Source: Chalciporus piperatus (lineage: Eukaryota > Basidiomycota > Agaricomycetes > Boletales > Boletaceae). Taken from it: DNA of 64,000 bases. The notes beneath the pieces are model-generated. The model was not told where the DNA came from and did not search any database. It was given only the letters and a program-made list of their open reading frames with translations. Of this stretch, positions 30,206 to 43,400 are shown piece by piece. Made by a program: the position numbers and the translations under genes. The stretch is taken from the NCBI GenBank assembly GCA_038093975.1, contig JBBPTG010000048.1, forward strand, positions 62,001-126,000, written 5' to 3'. Position 1 is the first letter of the stretch. Each line of letters starts with the position of its first letter.

Positions 30206-33200
30206 CCGAATCGCAGCCATATCAAACATCGCTACCCGTGCGCGTGTTGTTTTTCAGTCATCGCTTCGTATTCGCCCGAACTATCTTATTTCAATATTTG
30301 TTGTAACGCCACGCCGAGGTGACCCGACTCGCAAGCACCCAGCATTAATCACAGACCTTGCTTCGCAGATCATTCCATCGTCACCCTGTTCTCTGGCATG
30401 GACTCAGGCCCATTGTTCGGAAGAAAATAGCGTAATGACATCGACATTCATCTCCGACTTCGAACCGGTTTCTTTTTCCGCCGACTGGCACTATCAACTC
30501 GAGGACTCGTCATGGGAGATAAGCTGGGAAGGCACGAAGGCTGACTCAGACCAGGAGCATGGTGGAGGAAGACACATCATTAAACTTTGACCCTGAAACT
30601 CTGATAGCCACGGCGTCTTCCGAAAGATAGCTTCGATGACACCCAAATGTGCACTTCGATATGATCGGCCAGTGCGTTTTGAGTACAAGGACCCGGTTCG
30701 CGAACGAGAGGTGCAACGTTTCCTCCACGCGTAGTGGAAGATTGATCATCGGGGTGTACATGCGTAGTGGACGGATGGGCGACGGAAGGATGGCTAATGG
30801 TTGACGCTCATTGACATGTTCAGGGTAGATGTGACGAGCGAACTGCGAAGAAGGACACCTGTATTCACGCAGGCTTTCGATCCTACTATATACGCCACCA
30901 GGGCCAACATGTCGATGGATTTCATCCGTGTATAGTATGAACCCCAACTGTGAGTACTTCAGTTAGGGAACCGAAACGAAGAATTGCAATGTCAGGATGG
31001 GGTCTATAAATGCCCCGGATGGATTTCCCCGCTTTCATCACCACGGACAAAACTTAGAGTGGAGAATGGGGATGATGTGCCCTCAGGCCTCGACGTTCAC
31101 CGGGCCAAGAGGAGACTACTATAGATGGTACTGTGGATTAGTGCCGGAGCGAAGAGGGCGGCAATGGAGTGATGCGGCTGGCCTTGGCCGGTTGATGCCC
31201 ATCACGGTGATTGTGATATGGTCTCTGGGGTTATGCGCATGCTATGTATACGCCACGAACCGCCAATTTCCTCGGCCCTGGTTCCTTCCCAAGCTGAACC
31301 ACTTCCGCGTGGAGACTTTGCAATTGCGTCTTTGTTCCCGCTTTCTATTTTGTTCGCGTTCCTGAAATGCATGCTTTCGATGGTCTACTGGGTCTAGATA
31401 CATTCTTGGGGTTTTGACAAATCGGTGGCGAACACGAAGAAATACGAACGCCCTTCGTCGGATTTCCACGCACGAGTTCAGCTAAGATGAAATGGAAGAC
31501 AACAGTATCTCGCATGCGAGTGTCAGCGGTCATGCATGCATCACGATGGACAATTCAACATACAAATTCGACACCCAGCACTCCGCGGACCTCGCTGCCT
31601 ATGATATTCGAATACAGCGATGCAGTAGTGTCTGTGGGGTCACACATATGTTTTGGTCGCCTTGACACGGACGGCCATCGGTTCCGTGGCTAATAATATT
31701 CTGGAATGAGCCGATCCTGTCGTCCTGCGGTTTTAAATATCCTGAACAAGTTTACTTCAAAGGGATAAGCATTTATATCCAAGTCACATCGCCAAACCCA
31801 AGATACTCACTCTTCTTGCCACGGTGCAGGCACGAGCGACTGTGAGGGCCCCCATCGATTTGTCCATTCTGGCGATTCCGGGAGTACCCTGGCGTAGCCA
31901 GCCTGGTGGTGTACGTGTCTGTCGGGACTCCGATGCAATGGCTGCCAGTGCATATTCCGAAATTCGCCGTTGGCCGTGCTTCGGATAGGTCGCAAATTCG
32001 TCATTTTCCCTGGTCGTTGTCAAAATATATGGCCTATTATTGGAGTAGTAGCCGAGCTTGATCTTTGTGGCGTTTTTGGTTTATGCAAGGATCCACGGGA
32101 AGGCGGGGTGTCGGTCAGTGTGGTCGGGAGGCAACGTACGCTTGTTTTGAGTGCCGCGTGAAGCAACGCATGGCTTATACAGATCCCGCCCTGAGCGCTG
32201 GCACGAGGCAAACCGAACGAGAGTGAAAACGACATACGGGTCAGTTGAAAAGGAGCAAAACCTGAGTGGGACTTGCGGCGGACGAAGCAACACAGCGCTA
32301 TGAAGCGGCTGACCGTAGGGAGAATTCGGTTGAGTCGGTTTCTATCAACCGTATTGATCAGTTCTATCAATGGGGCTGTGAGGGATGCCTAGGGCACTAT
32401 GCCCAAATTGCGTTTCAACCCATGGCATAGACTGGCAATGTATGTCTGAACGCACCGGAAAATATATTGACGCGGATTCAGATGGTCGGCTAAGGACAGA
32501 GTACCGGGAGCCTTCGAGCTCGAGGATGTTGTTCCTCATGACAGCGGTATGACGGAGTATGACATTCAGGTCCAGATTGACGGCCACCGGGTCACGTCAA
32601 TCGGCAAACCTTGAGGTACTTAATTTATGATCATACTGTACAGTAATTGCCATAAAGAACGTGCGTTCGTCATGAAGGCTAGAGATCATATTGATCAGCA
32701 CCATGATGCAGCATGGACGAACACAGCGGCGTCCAACGCACAGGGTAAGGTTGATTTTTTGGTCAAGGTACTACGCGAGGACGGGGATACTGATTGTGAG
32801 CGCAGTTCTAGGCCGGGGTACTATCTCGATAAGAAATGTGGGGTATGGTCGGTGAAGATAGTGGTCTATTACGTAATACTTGACATGAAATGTTTCGGAC
32901 GGACGGTATTTATCCAATCGCGGACCGGTACGGGCGCGGGGCCGCGCCGAATGTAGAGAAAAGGGAGACGATAACACAATCCATCGGCACCTTGGGTTCA
33001 CCTCGAAAACTTCGCCATCGTCGCCCACGCCAGCGGCGACAAAGTTTCATCGCCGTCGAGCACAGGATACTTGACAGGCAGCGCACCATTGGCGCCTGTA
33101 CACAGCCCGTCACCAACTGGGCCACGCGATTCAAGCCAAGCAGCCAACGTTGTGGTTCGCTCGAAATCTCCTTTTCCGTGTTCCCCACGTTCGTATCTTG

Positions 33201-33653
33201 ACCCCGCCCCTTCCACGTTTTGGTGCTCCCCGAGGGTGTTCTTCAAGTTGCGCACAGGTTCACTGTCCGTTTTACGACATCTCTGTCACCGCTCCATTCT
33301 TCCCAACGCAACGTGTTGTCCCCATCCCCTTTTCTTCATCACAGGATTCCCATCTTCCAGAGCTTCTTCTCAATTAACTGAGCCCGGTCTTACCCCGGAC
33401 TTTATCCCCTCGCAACCCTTCCATCTTCTCCGCAACACTCATCTATAGATTCCTATCTCAACACACCAAGCACGCCGTAATATCACACACGCCCAGTGTC
33501 TTCATCCTTCGGTTCTTTTGCCAGAACCGGTTGTATACTCTGCCCTTTGATAAACCAGCAAGACTCCGCCTCTAGAACATACTCACCACCCCCATTCCAC
33601 CTCTTATTACATCATCGTGTGTTCCACTCTTTGCTCCTCAGGGTCTAATACTC
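30206..33653. other. 3.4 kb without a recognisable gene
   Basis: No frame on either strand resembles a known protein, and no chain of exons could be built with confidence. The right third (about 33220-33650) is strongly pyrimidine-rich on the plus strand and probably holds the promoter and long 5' leader of the CreA-like gene. On the minus strand a 65-codon frame (31807-32004) ends at a good donor-like GTGAGT, so a multi-exon minus-strand gene cannot be excluded. A long non-coding transcript is also possible. Confidence 0.5.
30997..31365 (+). CDS. Doubtful ORF, 122 aa with one possible membrane segment
   Basis: ATG-started open frame inside the gene-poor stretch. It encodes a hydrophobic run (LMPITVIVIWSLGLCACYVY) preceded by a Trp/Tyr/Arg-rich part. 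No similarity is recognised, there is no intron evidence, and codon use is not persuasive. It may be chance. Confidence 0.15.
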   Translation: MGSINAPDGFPRFHHHGQNLEWRMGMMCPQASTFTGPRGDYYRWYCGLVPERRGRQWSDAAGLGRLMPITVIVIWSLGLCACYVYATNRQFPRPWFLPKLNHFRVETLQLRLCSRFLFCSRS

Positions 33654-33725
33654 ATGTGCGCTTATATTTCTCCCCTTCAGTCCTCCCCGATTACTTTCTC
33701 TGCCTCCTTCCCTACTCTCATCTCG

Positions 33726-35895
<2,170 letters not shown>

Positions 35896-36433
35896 CGCAA
35901 CGAATCAATTCATGCATTCTCTTCCAAAATCCATATCCTATAATTCATTCACCGCCACTTGCTTGATCACAATTGTCTTTTTCTGTCTTCTATTTCTCAC
36001 ACAATCATCTCCCCTCCTTGACATAGAACATCATTTAGACTGTCCATATCCAGCTGTGTTCTGGACGCGATTTTTTTAGCTATAGAGATCAGGCATCTTG
36101 AGGACGTATTTTATGTTGTCCTAATGTTCCATGTAGTATGTACTCATCAGCCTTTGCTCGTTTTGAGGCTTGTATGAATGATGAATAGTGACTTTGTATC
36201 ATGCTTACTGACCTGATTGTGAGACGTAACTCTCGCCACATCCAACATGACGTCGTTTTCAATTGCTCACGGCCAGCTTCTACAGTGGGTGCTTGTCAAA
36301 TCATTCAATTGAGAACTACAAGAAACCAAGAAAAGTGCCAGGCTCGACGAGGACCCATAGTTGAGGGTGAACGACTGTCTAACGAGGACCCCAGCCCGAT
36401 GATTTGAGCAACTGCTAGTACTACAAATCGAAC
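35896..36433. other. Intergenic, CreA-like to WD40 gene
   Basis: A/T-richer 3' flank of the CreA-like gene followed by the presumed promoter of the WD40 gene. No gene seen. Confidence 0.45.
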
Positions 36434-38765
36434 ATGCACGCTCGCCGGACGCGTTCAATTCGTATGGACAACCCAACCTCCAATGCCATAGAACGGATGA
36501 GAGCAAGCTTGTTGTTGAGAACGTGTTTCGATGGATTCCCGTTCTCTAGGTATGCCCCTCATCTATACTGGCAGTGTGACCGCAGCCGAAATGTCGAGGA
36601 TTGACAGGAAATTGACTGCCCATAAATCCTGCGTAAACTATCTGACTTTCTCTCGGAATGGTGGGAGATGGCTGGCCAGTGCTGGTGATGGTAAAGCCAC
36701 GCTTGGTACATCGATGTTACTACTGGCTGACCATGCATACCCTTTCTGCTGGCTTGCCAAGATTTCCGTGTCCAGCTTTGGGACTTCAACCAAGATGACG
36801 TCCAACGTCCATCCCAAACTTATGCAGGGCCTACCGTCAGTGTTCGCCTCCTCGGAGAGGAATCCAACTACTTAACGGAGATGATAACAACTTGCAGGGG
36901 AATGTTTTATCACTCGACTTCTCTGCGACGAATCAGTATCTCATAAGGTCCGCAATTCACACCATTTTCTCTGCGGGGTTCCGATTCCCTGTTCACAGCG
37001 GTGGCGCAGATAATCTCATCCTGAGGTTCGATATATCTAGACTTGGCGCAAGCTCTAGTCAGGGGACTAACCCAGCCCAGGACGTTTATCGGCGCCATGA
37101 TGTAAGTGGGGACATATCCACACGCTTCTATCACCCCAGTGACAATACGAATAGGACAGCGTGCGTAGTGTGAGTGCGCATCCCCATCAAGATGAAGTGT
37201 TCCTCAGCGCGAGGTAATGTCCCATGACGTTTAATAAGTTCATGAATTTGATTTTCATCGATTCATCGATCATGCCCCGTGGTCCTAGCGAGGATGGGAA
37301 GATCATCCTCCACGATGCACGCGTCGATAGGAGAATTTCATCCGCCCAGGGAACCATCCAACACGCGGCAGAGTTTACATGTGTGAAAACGCATCCTATC
37401 ATGGAACACATCTTCGCCACCAGCGACTCTCATGGACAGGTGTGTCTTCGGGACACCCGGATGGCGTTCGGGCCGCAGTCAAGTAGGTCCAACGAGGGTA
37501 TAGTGCAAAATGTAAGCGTACTTCTACCGTCGATACTATCCTTGATCGGCTAAAGGCCCTTAAAAGTACAACACGAAGTTGTCCAAGCGATCTCTAAGTT
37601 GTCTGAGCAACCCCGAAAGTAGCAGCATCGTATTTGACCGTGATGGTTAGCATCTGTTGCGGCGCCCGCTAATGTACCGTAAACTTAGCGTTTACTCTTT
37701 CCATAGGCAGCAAGTTGGCCGTGACGATGCTGGTGAGTGTTCTATCAAAAATCAGAAGGTTTTCCATTGAACTCTAGCATAGCACTGGTTTCCAACCATC
37801 TATGCTGTCTCAGATCCTCACCCCCTCGCTGTTCTGAGTGGTAAGAACAACCCCGACGGAACTCCTGTCAATTTCGGAGAAAGAACTTACTCTAATTCCT
37901 GTACCATGAAGGTAAGGTTCTCTCGGGCCGGTTTTCCCCATATCGTGACGTAACTAGTCAGGAGCGTTTGGTGGGCCTGGCGTGAAGGAAGACATTCTCT
38001 ATGGAGCAGGGTCTGATGACTTCAGAGGCTACGTTTGGAAAATACCAGAACTCAGCATACTCCAAGGACTCAGACAGGAGATAGATGCTGATGAATGGCT
38101 CGCAAATGAATGGGCTGGTGTTTGTGGTGAGTTTTCGGAGATCCCGCAGATGTAATCCAGACTCATTGCTGCGGCCCCCCAGCTTACTCCGAGAGTCAAT
38201 GGGCACCACGCTTTGTTCCGCTCCAAATTGACACTCCACTCTTCCGATTGAATGGTTGGTGAAATTGTTGAAACGAGTTTAACGCGCACACTCGGCCTCA
38301 CTTGCTGTACTCTTAGGGCACAGGTCCATCGTGAATGCTGTTGCAATTCACCCGTCGTTGCTCCACATAGTCACATCCGGCATCGAACGACACGTGTTTC
38401 TACACGGTCCGACACGCACTTCCCCGGTGGTCCATCAGCTTTCGAAGACGACACCTGAAACAAGGACACTCGGCGACCACAGCCTCGAGGATTCGAATAG
38501 ATTCCTGAGAGCATTGATTGGCCCGCATCCAACATTGCACGAGGGCGATGAGTCAAGTGACGAAGAAGAAACTGTATCCTTGTTTGATCAGTGAGTCGAC
38601 GTGTTTGGACTATCATCTAGGAACTCTGCTCACGGAAAAATGGGTAGCATCTTGCACCGAGAAAGGGAAGGGGACGTGTTCACGCTGCGGCGGTGGAGAG
38701 ATGGCGAGGACTCCGACGAAGAAGAAGATATGGTGGACTCACCAGTTTCATCTCAAATCATTTGA
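36434..38765 (+). CDS. WD40-repeat protein, DCAF-like (CUL4-DDB1 substrate receptor type)
   Basis: Start MHARRTRSIRMDNP at 36434. WD repeats follow across several exons: KLTAHKSCVNYLTFSRNGGR with DFRVQLWDF, GNVLSLDFSATNQYLISGG, HDDSVRSVSAHPHQDEVFLS with ASEDGKIILHDAR, and later DDFRGYVWKIPEL and GHRSIVNAVAIHPSLLHIV. Two repeats end in DWD-box-like HDAR and RDTR. This, together with the acidic insert ESSDEEE near 38552 and the EDSDEEEDM tail, resembles DCAF5/6/8-type receptors, which present substrates to CUL4-DDB1. At least ten short introns are inferred; the last exon starts near 38670 and stops at 38763-38765. The frame is intact as reconstructed. The exact orthologue is uncertain. Confidence 0.75.
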
Positions 38766-39008
38766 ATGAGTGGTATGCACGCAGGTGCTGTAGATAGTCG
38801 ATCGCTTGGATCTGTGCTGTTCGGCGCGTATTTCCTGATGCATCACTGATGCATGGTGCTCCATCGCAATATCTTTCTGATCTGCACGTTTCAGCATCGG
38901 AATTCTGTTATGCTAGGCCCCCCTGAGACACCCATGGAGCGCTTGAGCGCTCATGCTGTGGATACATGTGCCTCGCTAGCTTGGAAGTTGGTAGTCGTCC
39001 CTCAAACC

Positions 39009-40486
39009 ATGATGTCCGCCATTCTTACGAGACAGACCAAAGTCGAGTTAACCGAGCATGATATCAACCTCCTGGGCCGCCCGGAGGTGCGTACGATTTC
39101 ACCACTGAAACTACCCCTTGATGATCGCCACAGCCGAGTACTAAGAGCGACTGACGTCCAACCCTAGCTCCAAGCAAAGTATCAAAGTGCAGCGGGAAAT
39201 GAAGATCCCGAATTGCAAGGGGTCGGTCAAACAGGAGGTGCGAAGACGTGGCGTATCGAACAGTCCAAGCTGGTCGACTGGCCGGATCGAGGTCCTCATG
39301 TGTTCAGGGCGCCTGATCGGTATGGGTACTTTTACGACGAGAATGCCTATCTCCTACTACACGTACGTACCCCTACTCCTTCCTCTCGTGTACTGACGAA
39401 TCAGTGGTTGTTCCCAGACGTATAAGAAACAGGACGCTGAGCACTTCTCCTATGATATCTACTACTGGATAGGCCGAAAGGCTACTCAGGAAGCTGCCGA
39501 AACTGCTGCATACAAGAGCGTCGAACTGGATGAGCGTAGTCCTCTGGTATTTTAATAACTGAATCGACCCAAGGTGCAAGAAACATCGTGTCGCCCCAAG
39601 TCCTCGGAAAGAAGGCAGTGCAGTATCGTGAAGCACAAGGTCACGAATCCGAGAGCTTCCTCGCGCTCTTTCCAAATTTCATGGTTTATAGCGGAGGCAA
39701 GTCCACGAATTGGCACCACCCCTCTCAACGCCTCGATCCATGAATCCGAAGGATATATAGGGTGTGGTCGATGTTGAAGAAAATCCACCCCGAATTCCAT
39801 GAATTCAATGATAACGGAAAACAGACCATCTCGTACGAGCTCTCCTTTGAAGACCTCGAGATTGAACAAGGAGGGATCTACGTCTACGATTCTCATGACA
39901 AGATCTGGCTGTTTTGTACCAAAGCCAGCGAAGCCTAGGATCGGTACTGGGTCGGAAAGATGGTGATGCACATTGGGTACTCCAGAACGGGTTTCTATAA
40001 TAATTTCGGCCACTTTGGTTAGTCCAATCTTTGTTCGTTGCTTATCGGATGCGCCAACTTGCCTTTGTATCAGACGAGGATACGCCTAGAGATATAGTCG
40101 GAGTGAAGAACGTCACTCCTCTCCATTCCCGCGTGTACGATCACAGTGTCGGCTCTCCTGCTCAACTGTACCGGTTGAGCCAAATCGAACCCCACCCCGT
40201 ATTCACCTTGGTCGGGCCTCCCCTCACGTGCAACTCGCTCAGTTCGAGCGAGATTTATGTTGTGGACGACTACGGCAACGCTCACTATCCTGTCGTGTAT
40301 GTGTGGGTGGGCAAAGACATCTCTGATTCCAGAACTCGCTTTGCACTTGCGTATGGGGAAGTGTACCTGAAGGACAAGAGGACCAAAGAAGGGCAGCACA
40401 TCTCATTGTTAGTGACAGTGGTTAGGATTAGGGAAGGCTCGGAGACACATTACTTACTGAAAGCGCTTTGTTCCGAGGAAACGTGA
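39009..40486 (+). CDS. Gelsolin-repeat protein with damaged middle repeat (possible pseudogene)
   Basis: Fungal gelsolin/villin-like actin-binding protein. Start MMSAILTRQTKVELTE at 39009 (an in-frame ATG at 38910 is also possible). Repeat 1 is good: TWRIEQSKLVDW, GYFYDENAYLLLH, then YDIYYWIGRKATQEAAE, KAVQYREAQGHESESF. Repeat 3 is good: QLYRLSQIE, EIYVVDDYGN, VVYVWVGKDIS, ending at 40486. In repeat 2 the straight frame carries clear homology (IRRIYR, LEIEQGGIYVYDSHDKIWLF) but has TGA at 39741-39743 and TAG at 39936-39938, and after the second stop the frame shifts. Two weak GT-AG introns (39699-39758 and 39916-40022) could bypass both stops, at the cost of conserved residues. So it is either decaying or has changed splicing. 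Confidence 0.6.
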
Positions 40487-40745
40487 GTACGATGTACTAG
40501 ATCTACCAGCAATATGCTTGCGACTGTGATTTGGACTTGTTTCCTTTAAATATCAACCTAAGGCAACAACTACGTGATCATACATGATCGTAACAGATTT
40601 TAAAAGAGCGCGGTATCTTCGACAAAAGGGGAATCACGGTAAGCTGAGAGGAAATAAATATTAAAATGTCCATGAACAAGATGCTGTTTTCCCGGAGGAA
40701 ATGTTGTAGAGATCGGTATAGATCGACCACCTTCCTGTAATCCGT

Positions 40746-42639
40746 TCAGTAACGGGAGTCCCATGCCGTCTTGTATTCGGGGACATAGCCCGGTGTGTAG
40801 CCAGGAGCAGGCTGCATGTGCACGTCATACGCAGCCTGAGGAGATGGTTCGTGGATTGGTCGGTAGCTCTGTGCATTCCAAACACCGCCCGAAGCCGAAG
40901 CATTCTTAGCACGGCGGCGACGGCAACAGCAGCAAACTATTCCGAAGATGGCAAGAAGGACGAGAAAGCCGACACCAGCGATCACCCCGATCACCCAAGC
41001 CGCAATCGAGGAGTGTGAGCTGGAGGTGATGGGACCGGCTGAGTTGAAGAGCTTCCCAAGTTCCGATCCGGCAACGATTCCAGTGCCGTTGCGTATGTTT
41101 CTGAAGTCTTCGGACGCTTCGGTTGCATTCGTGATTGGAAGCAGTTGGATGAAAGCCGAAGCTGATGATGGAGCGGCCGCGTTGAGCATGTTACCGAAGT
41201 CGATCAGCATGTAGGCGTTGCGCACTAGAAGCATTGATGATGTGTCAGATTAATGACTCTGAAAGAAGAGAGCTTGTCTCACAGAACGCCATCCCCAAAA
41301 TCATATCATAGAGAATATCACCCTGCTGCACAATGTCGAAGGAAAATGGTTGGAACTGATATGAATTCAGTAACGGGGTCACTTCTGCGAAAGAAATTAG
41401 CCTTACTGCACCAAGACAGAACTTCGTTCCATTCGCCTCCATGGAGAAACCATCAAAGTTCAAGTCGAGCGGGTGGATAGGGAATTCTACTCCCCCGAAG
41501 TAGAAAGATGCGGTGACCTCCTGATCGCAAGGAAGGGCCCAAACTTGTCCAAGGCCAGATATGTTCGCGAGAACGGAGCCAGGTACATCGGCATACAAAG
41601 CCTGAGCAACATTACTGAACATCCAAGTCAGAACTTGCCAAATAGAACAACTAAGCTGCGTACGGAGGAACTTGGGGGAGCGAGAAGCCGGTATCAAAAA
41701 CGACTGTGGCATTTGGAGTTTTCGCGCCAGTGACTTGCGTTTTTATAGGAATAACTTTGCCGTTGGGTCCGACGATACCGTTTACATCAAGCAATGTCTG
41801 CCAATGCTGGCCACCTGCAAACGGAGTGAGGGTGACGGGGAGACGGGTTTGATTGAGGATATCCTTGTAATCTGACAAAACCTCTCCAACAGCGAGATCG
41901 CCCGGGTAGGGCTCATCTGGATCATCCGAACGCTGAAGGAGAATCGCAACAACAGGGGAGATTGATGTGTTGGAAGTGAATATCCGGTCGAGTGGTGGAT
42001 TCGCAGCAGTTGAATTTCCCGCTGCCCTGACGTTGGAGCCGGAACTGGGACCGAGCCCAACCAAGCCATCAGCACCAGCGGCTGCATTTCCTCCAGGGGC
42101 CTCAACTACGAGGAAATCAGGTCGAGTGCTTAGAAGTAAGGAAAATGTTCTTACTGAAGAATTGTTTCGGGATAGAAAAATCTGCGAACTCCAGGGTCGC
42201 AGACATGACTTCGCCTGTCGTTGATGGATCAACAAAATCGCATGGTCGCGATGAAAGAATAAACTACCTTGAGCAGAGCCAGACGCATACGATACACCTG
42301 ATTGATAGCCTTCAGAGACAGCACCTGGCACAGCTGAGGAGACCCAGAGATCGGAGCTGATCCGACAGGGTGTTGAATAACGCATAGCGATAGATCGAGG
42401 TATGATGCGCACCTTCCAGTGTCGATCATAACAGAAAATGGTTTTCCATTCAAAGTGATATTGGTCGTATAGACAAGGTCTTGGCTGTCACCCAATTGTG
42501 TCAGTGCCCCGGCCATAGCGGTCCTGCGCTCGAGAGCAGGAGAGGTGACACCAAGTCGGCCTGAGAGCCGATGGTGAGAAGCATAGCCATTGCTGGCCAG
42601 GCCAAGGAGGCTGAAAGGAAGAAGAAAGGAAGACTTCAT
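40746..42639 (-). CDS. Membrane-anchored aspartic protease (family A1), minus copy
   Basis: Start at 42639 gives a signal peptide (MKSSFLLPFSLLGLASNGYA) and a short pro-segment. The first active-site motif MIDTGR/SSDLWV spans an intron, and the second is VVFDTGFSLPQVP near 41670-41700. The catalytic Asp residues are both present. The C-terminal half has DMILGMAF and RNAYMLIDFGNML, then a Ser-rich stretch, one transmembrane helix (WVIGVIAGVGFLVLLAIF), a run of four Cys next to RRRR, and a cytosolic tail with Pro/Tyr repeats ending DSRY. Such proteins act at the cell surface or in the secretory path. Upstream ATG 42708 was rejected: the TATA box at 42724-42731 is too close. Head-to-head with a paralogue. 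Confidence 0.88.
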
Positions 42640-43400
42640 TAACCAAAGATGAAGAAAGGAAAGGGAGGAAAGGGGAAGGGGAAGGGGAAGGGATGATAGC
42701 CTGTGCATCGTGTCCTCCAGGCATTATATATTGTTGCAGGGACTCGTTGGCTTTACGGTAGTACCCCGTCGCTTGAACTTCATGCCAAGATCAGGGAAGC
42801 AAATGACGTGCACAGGATTGAGTGAGGCGCACAGGTGTCAGGTGGTCACTGATGCCGGGGAGCAACCTGCGATTAAGTAGGGTCATTGCGTTCCACATTT
42901 CGTTGGGAGAACTGTGGTGGGCAACAATATGGTGATGCATCTGTGTCGATGGCTCTGTCTGAACCATCTCTTGACTCTGCCGCTCAGCTAGACGGTCCCA
43001 CCGTGACTGCTAGTTGCAGGCGCCGTTGCACATCACAACCTTAATCAGTGAACGGCGATCGTCATCCGTGATATCAGTACTAGAGTTGACTCAAATTGGA
43101 TTCAAATGTCATTCTGAGGCTCTGCACTCGCATTGCCCCCATGTCAAGAGCGTCGACTATACAGCGTAACTGAGTGTATATTTCAAGCAAACTTCAAGTT
43201 TTTTTGGTGTGAGAGGGTCCGAACTGAGGTGTGACCGTGTGGATGTGATTGACAAGGCTCCACATTGGCCTTACAACATCACTACTAGTGACACTACTGT
43301 GATTCACAAATCGTCGCCACAGCCTTGCAAGTTGCAACAGCCTGGCCTCTTGCACGGTCACTGATTGCCAGGAGGCAGTTCACTACCCAATCTCTTGCAA
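42640..43400. promoter_or_regulatory. Divergent promoter region of the aspartic protease pair
   Basis: About 760 bp between the two chosen ATGs. The minus gene has a TATA-like sequence (AATATATAAT on its strand, 42723-42732). Its leader is a pyrimidine tract (purine on plus). No gene inside. Confidence 0.55.
42672..42692 (+). repeat. GGGGAA tandem tract, G-quadruplex motif
   Basis: Four G-runs (42672-42675, 42678-42681, 42684-42687, 42690-42692), each separated by AA. On the gene's own strand this is a CT-rich leader directly before the protease ATG at 42639. Confidence 0.7.

Noticed and set aside
30546..30947. 133-codon minus-strand frame beside the SNF5 3' end
   Set aside because: No resemblance to a known protein and no convincing neighbouring exons.
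42640..42708. Upstream ATG of the minus-strand protease (42708), giving a Leu/Pro-repeat leader
   Set aside because: The TATA box at 42724-42731 is too close for the transcript to include this ATG; the encoded repeat comes from the CT-rich tract, and the 42639 ATG gives a standard signal peptide.
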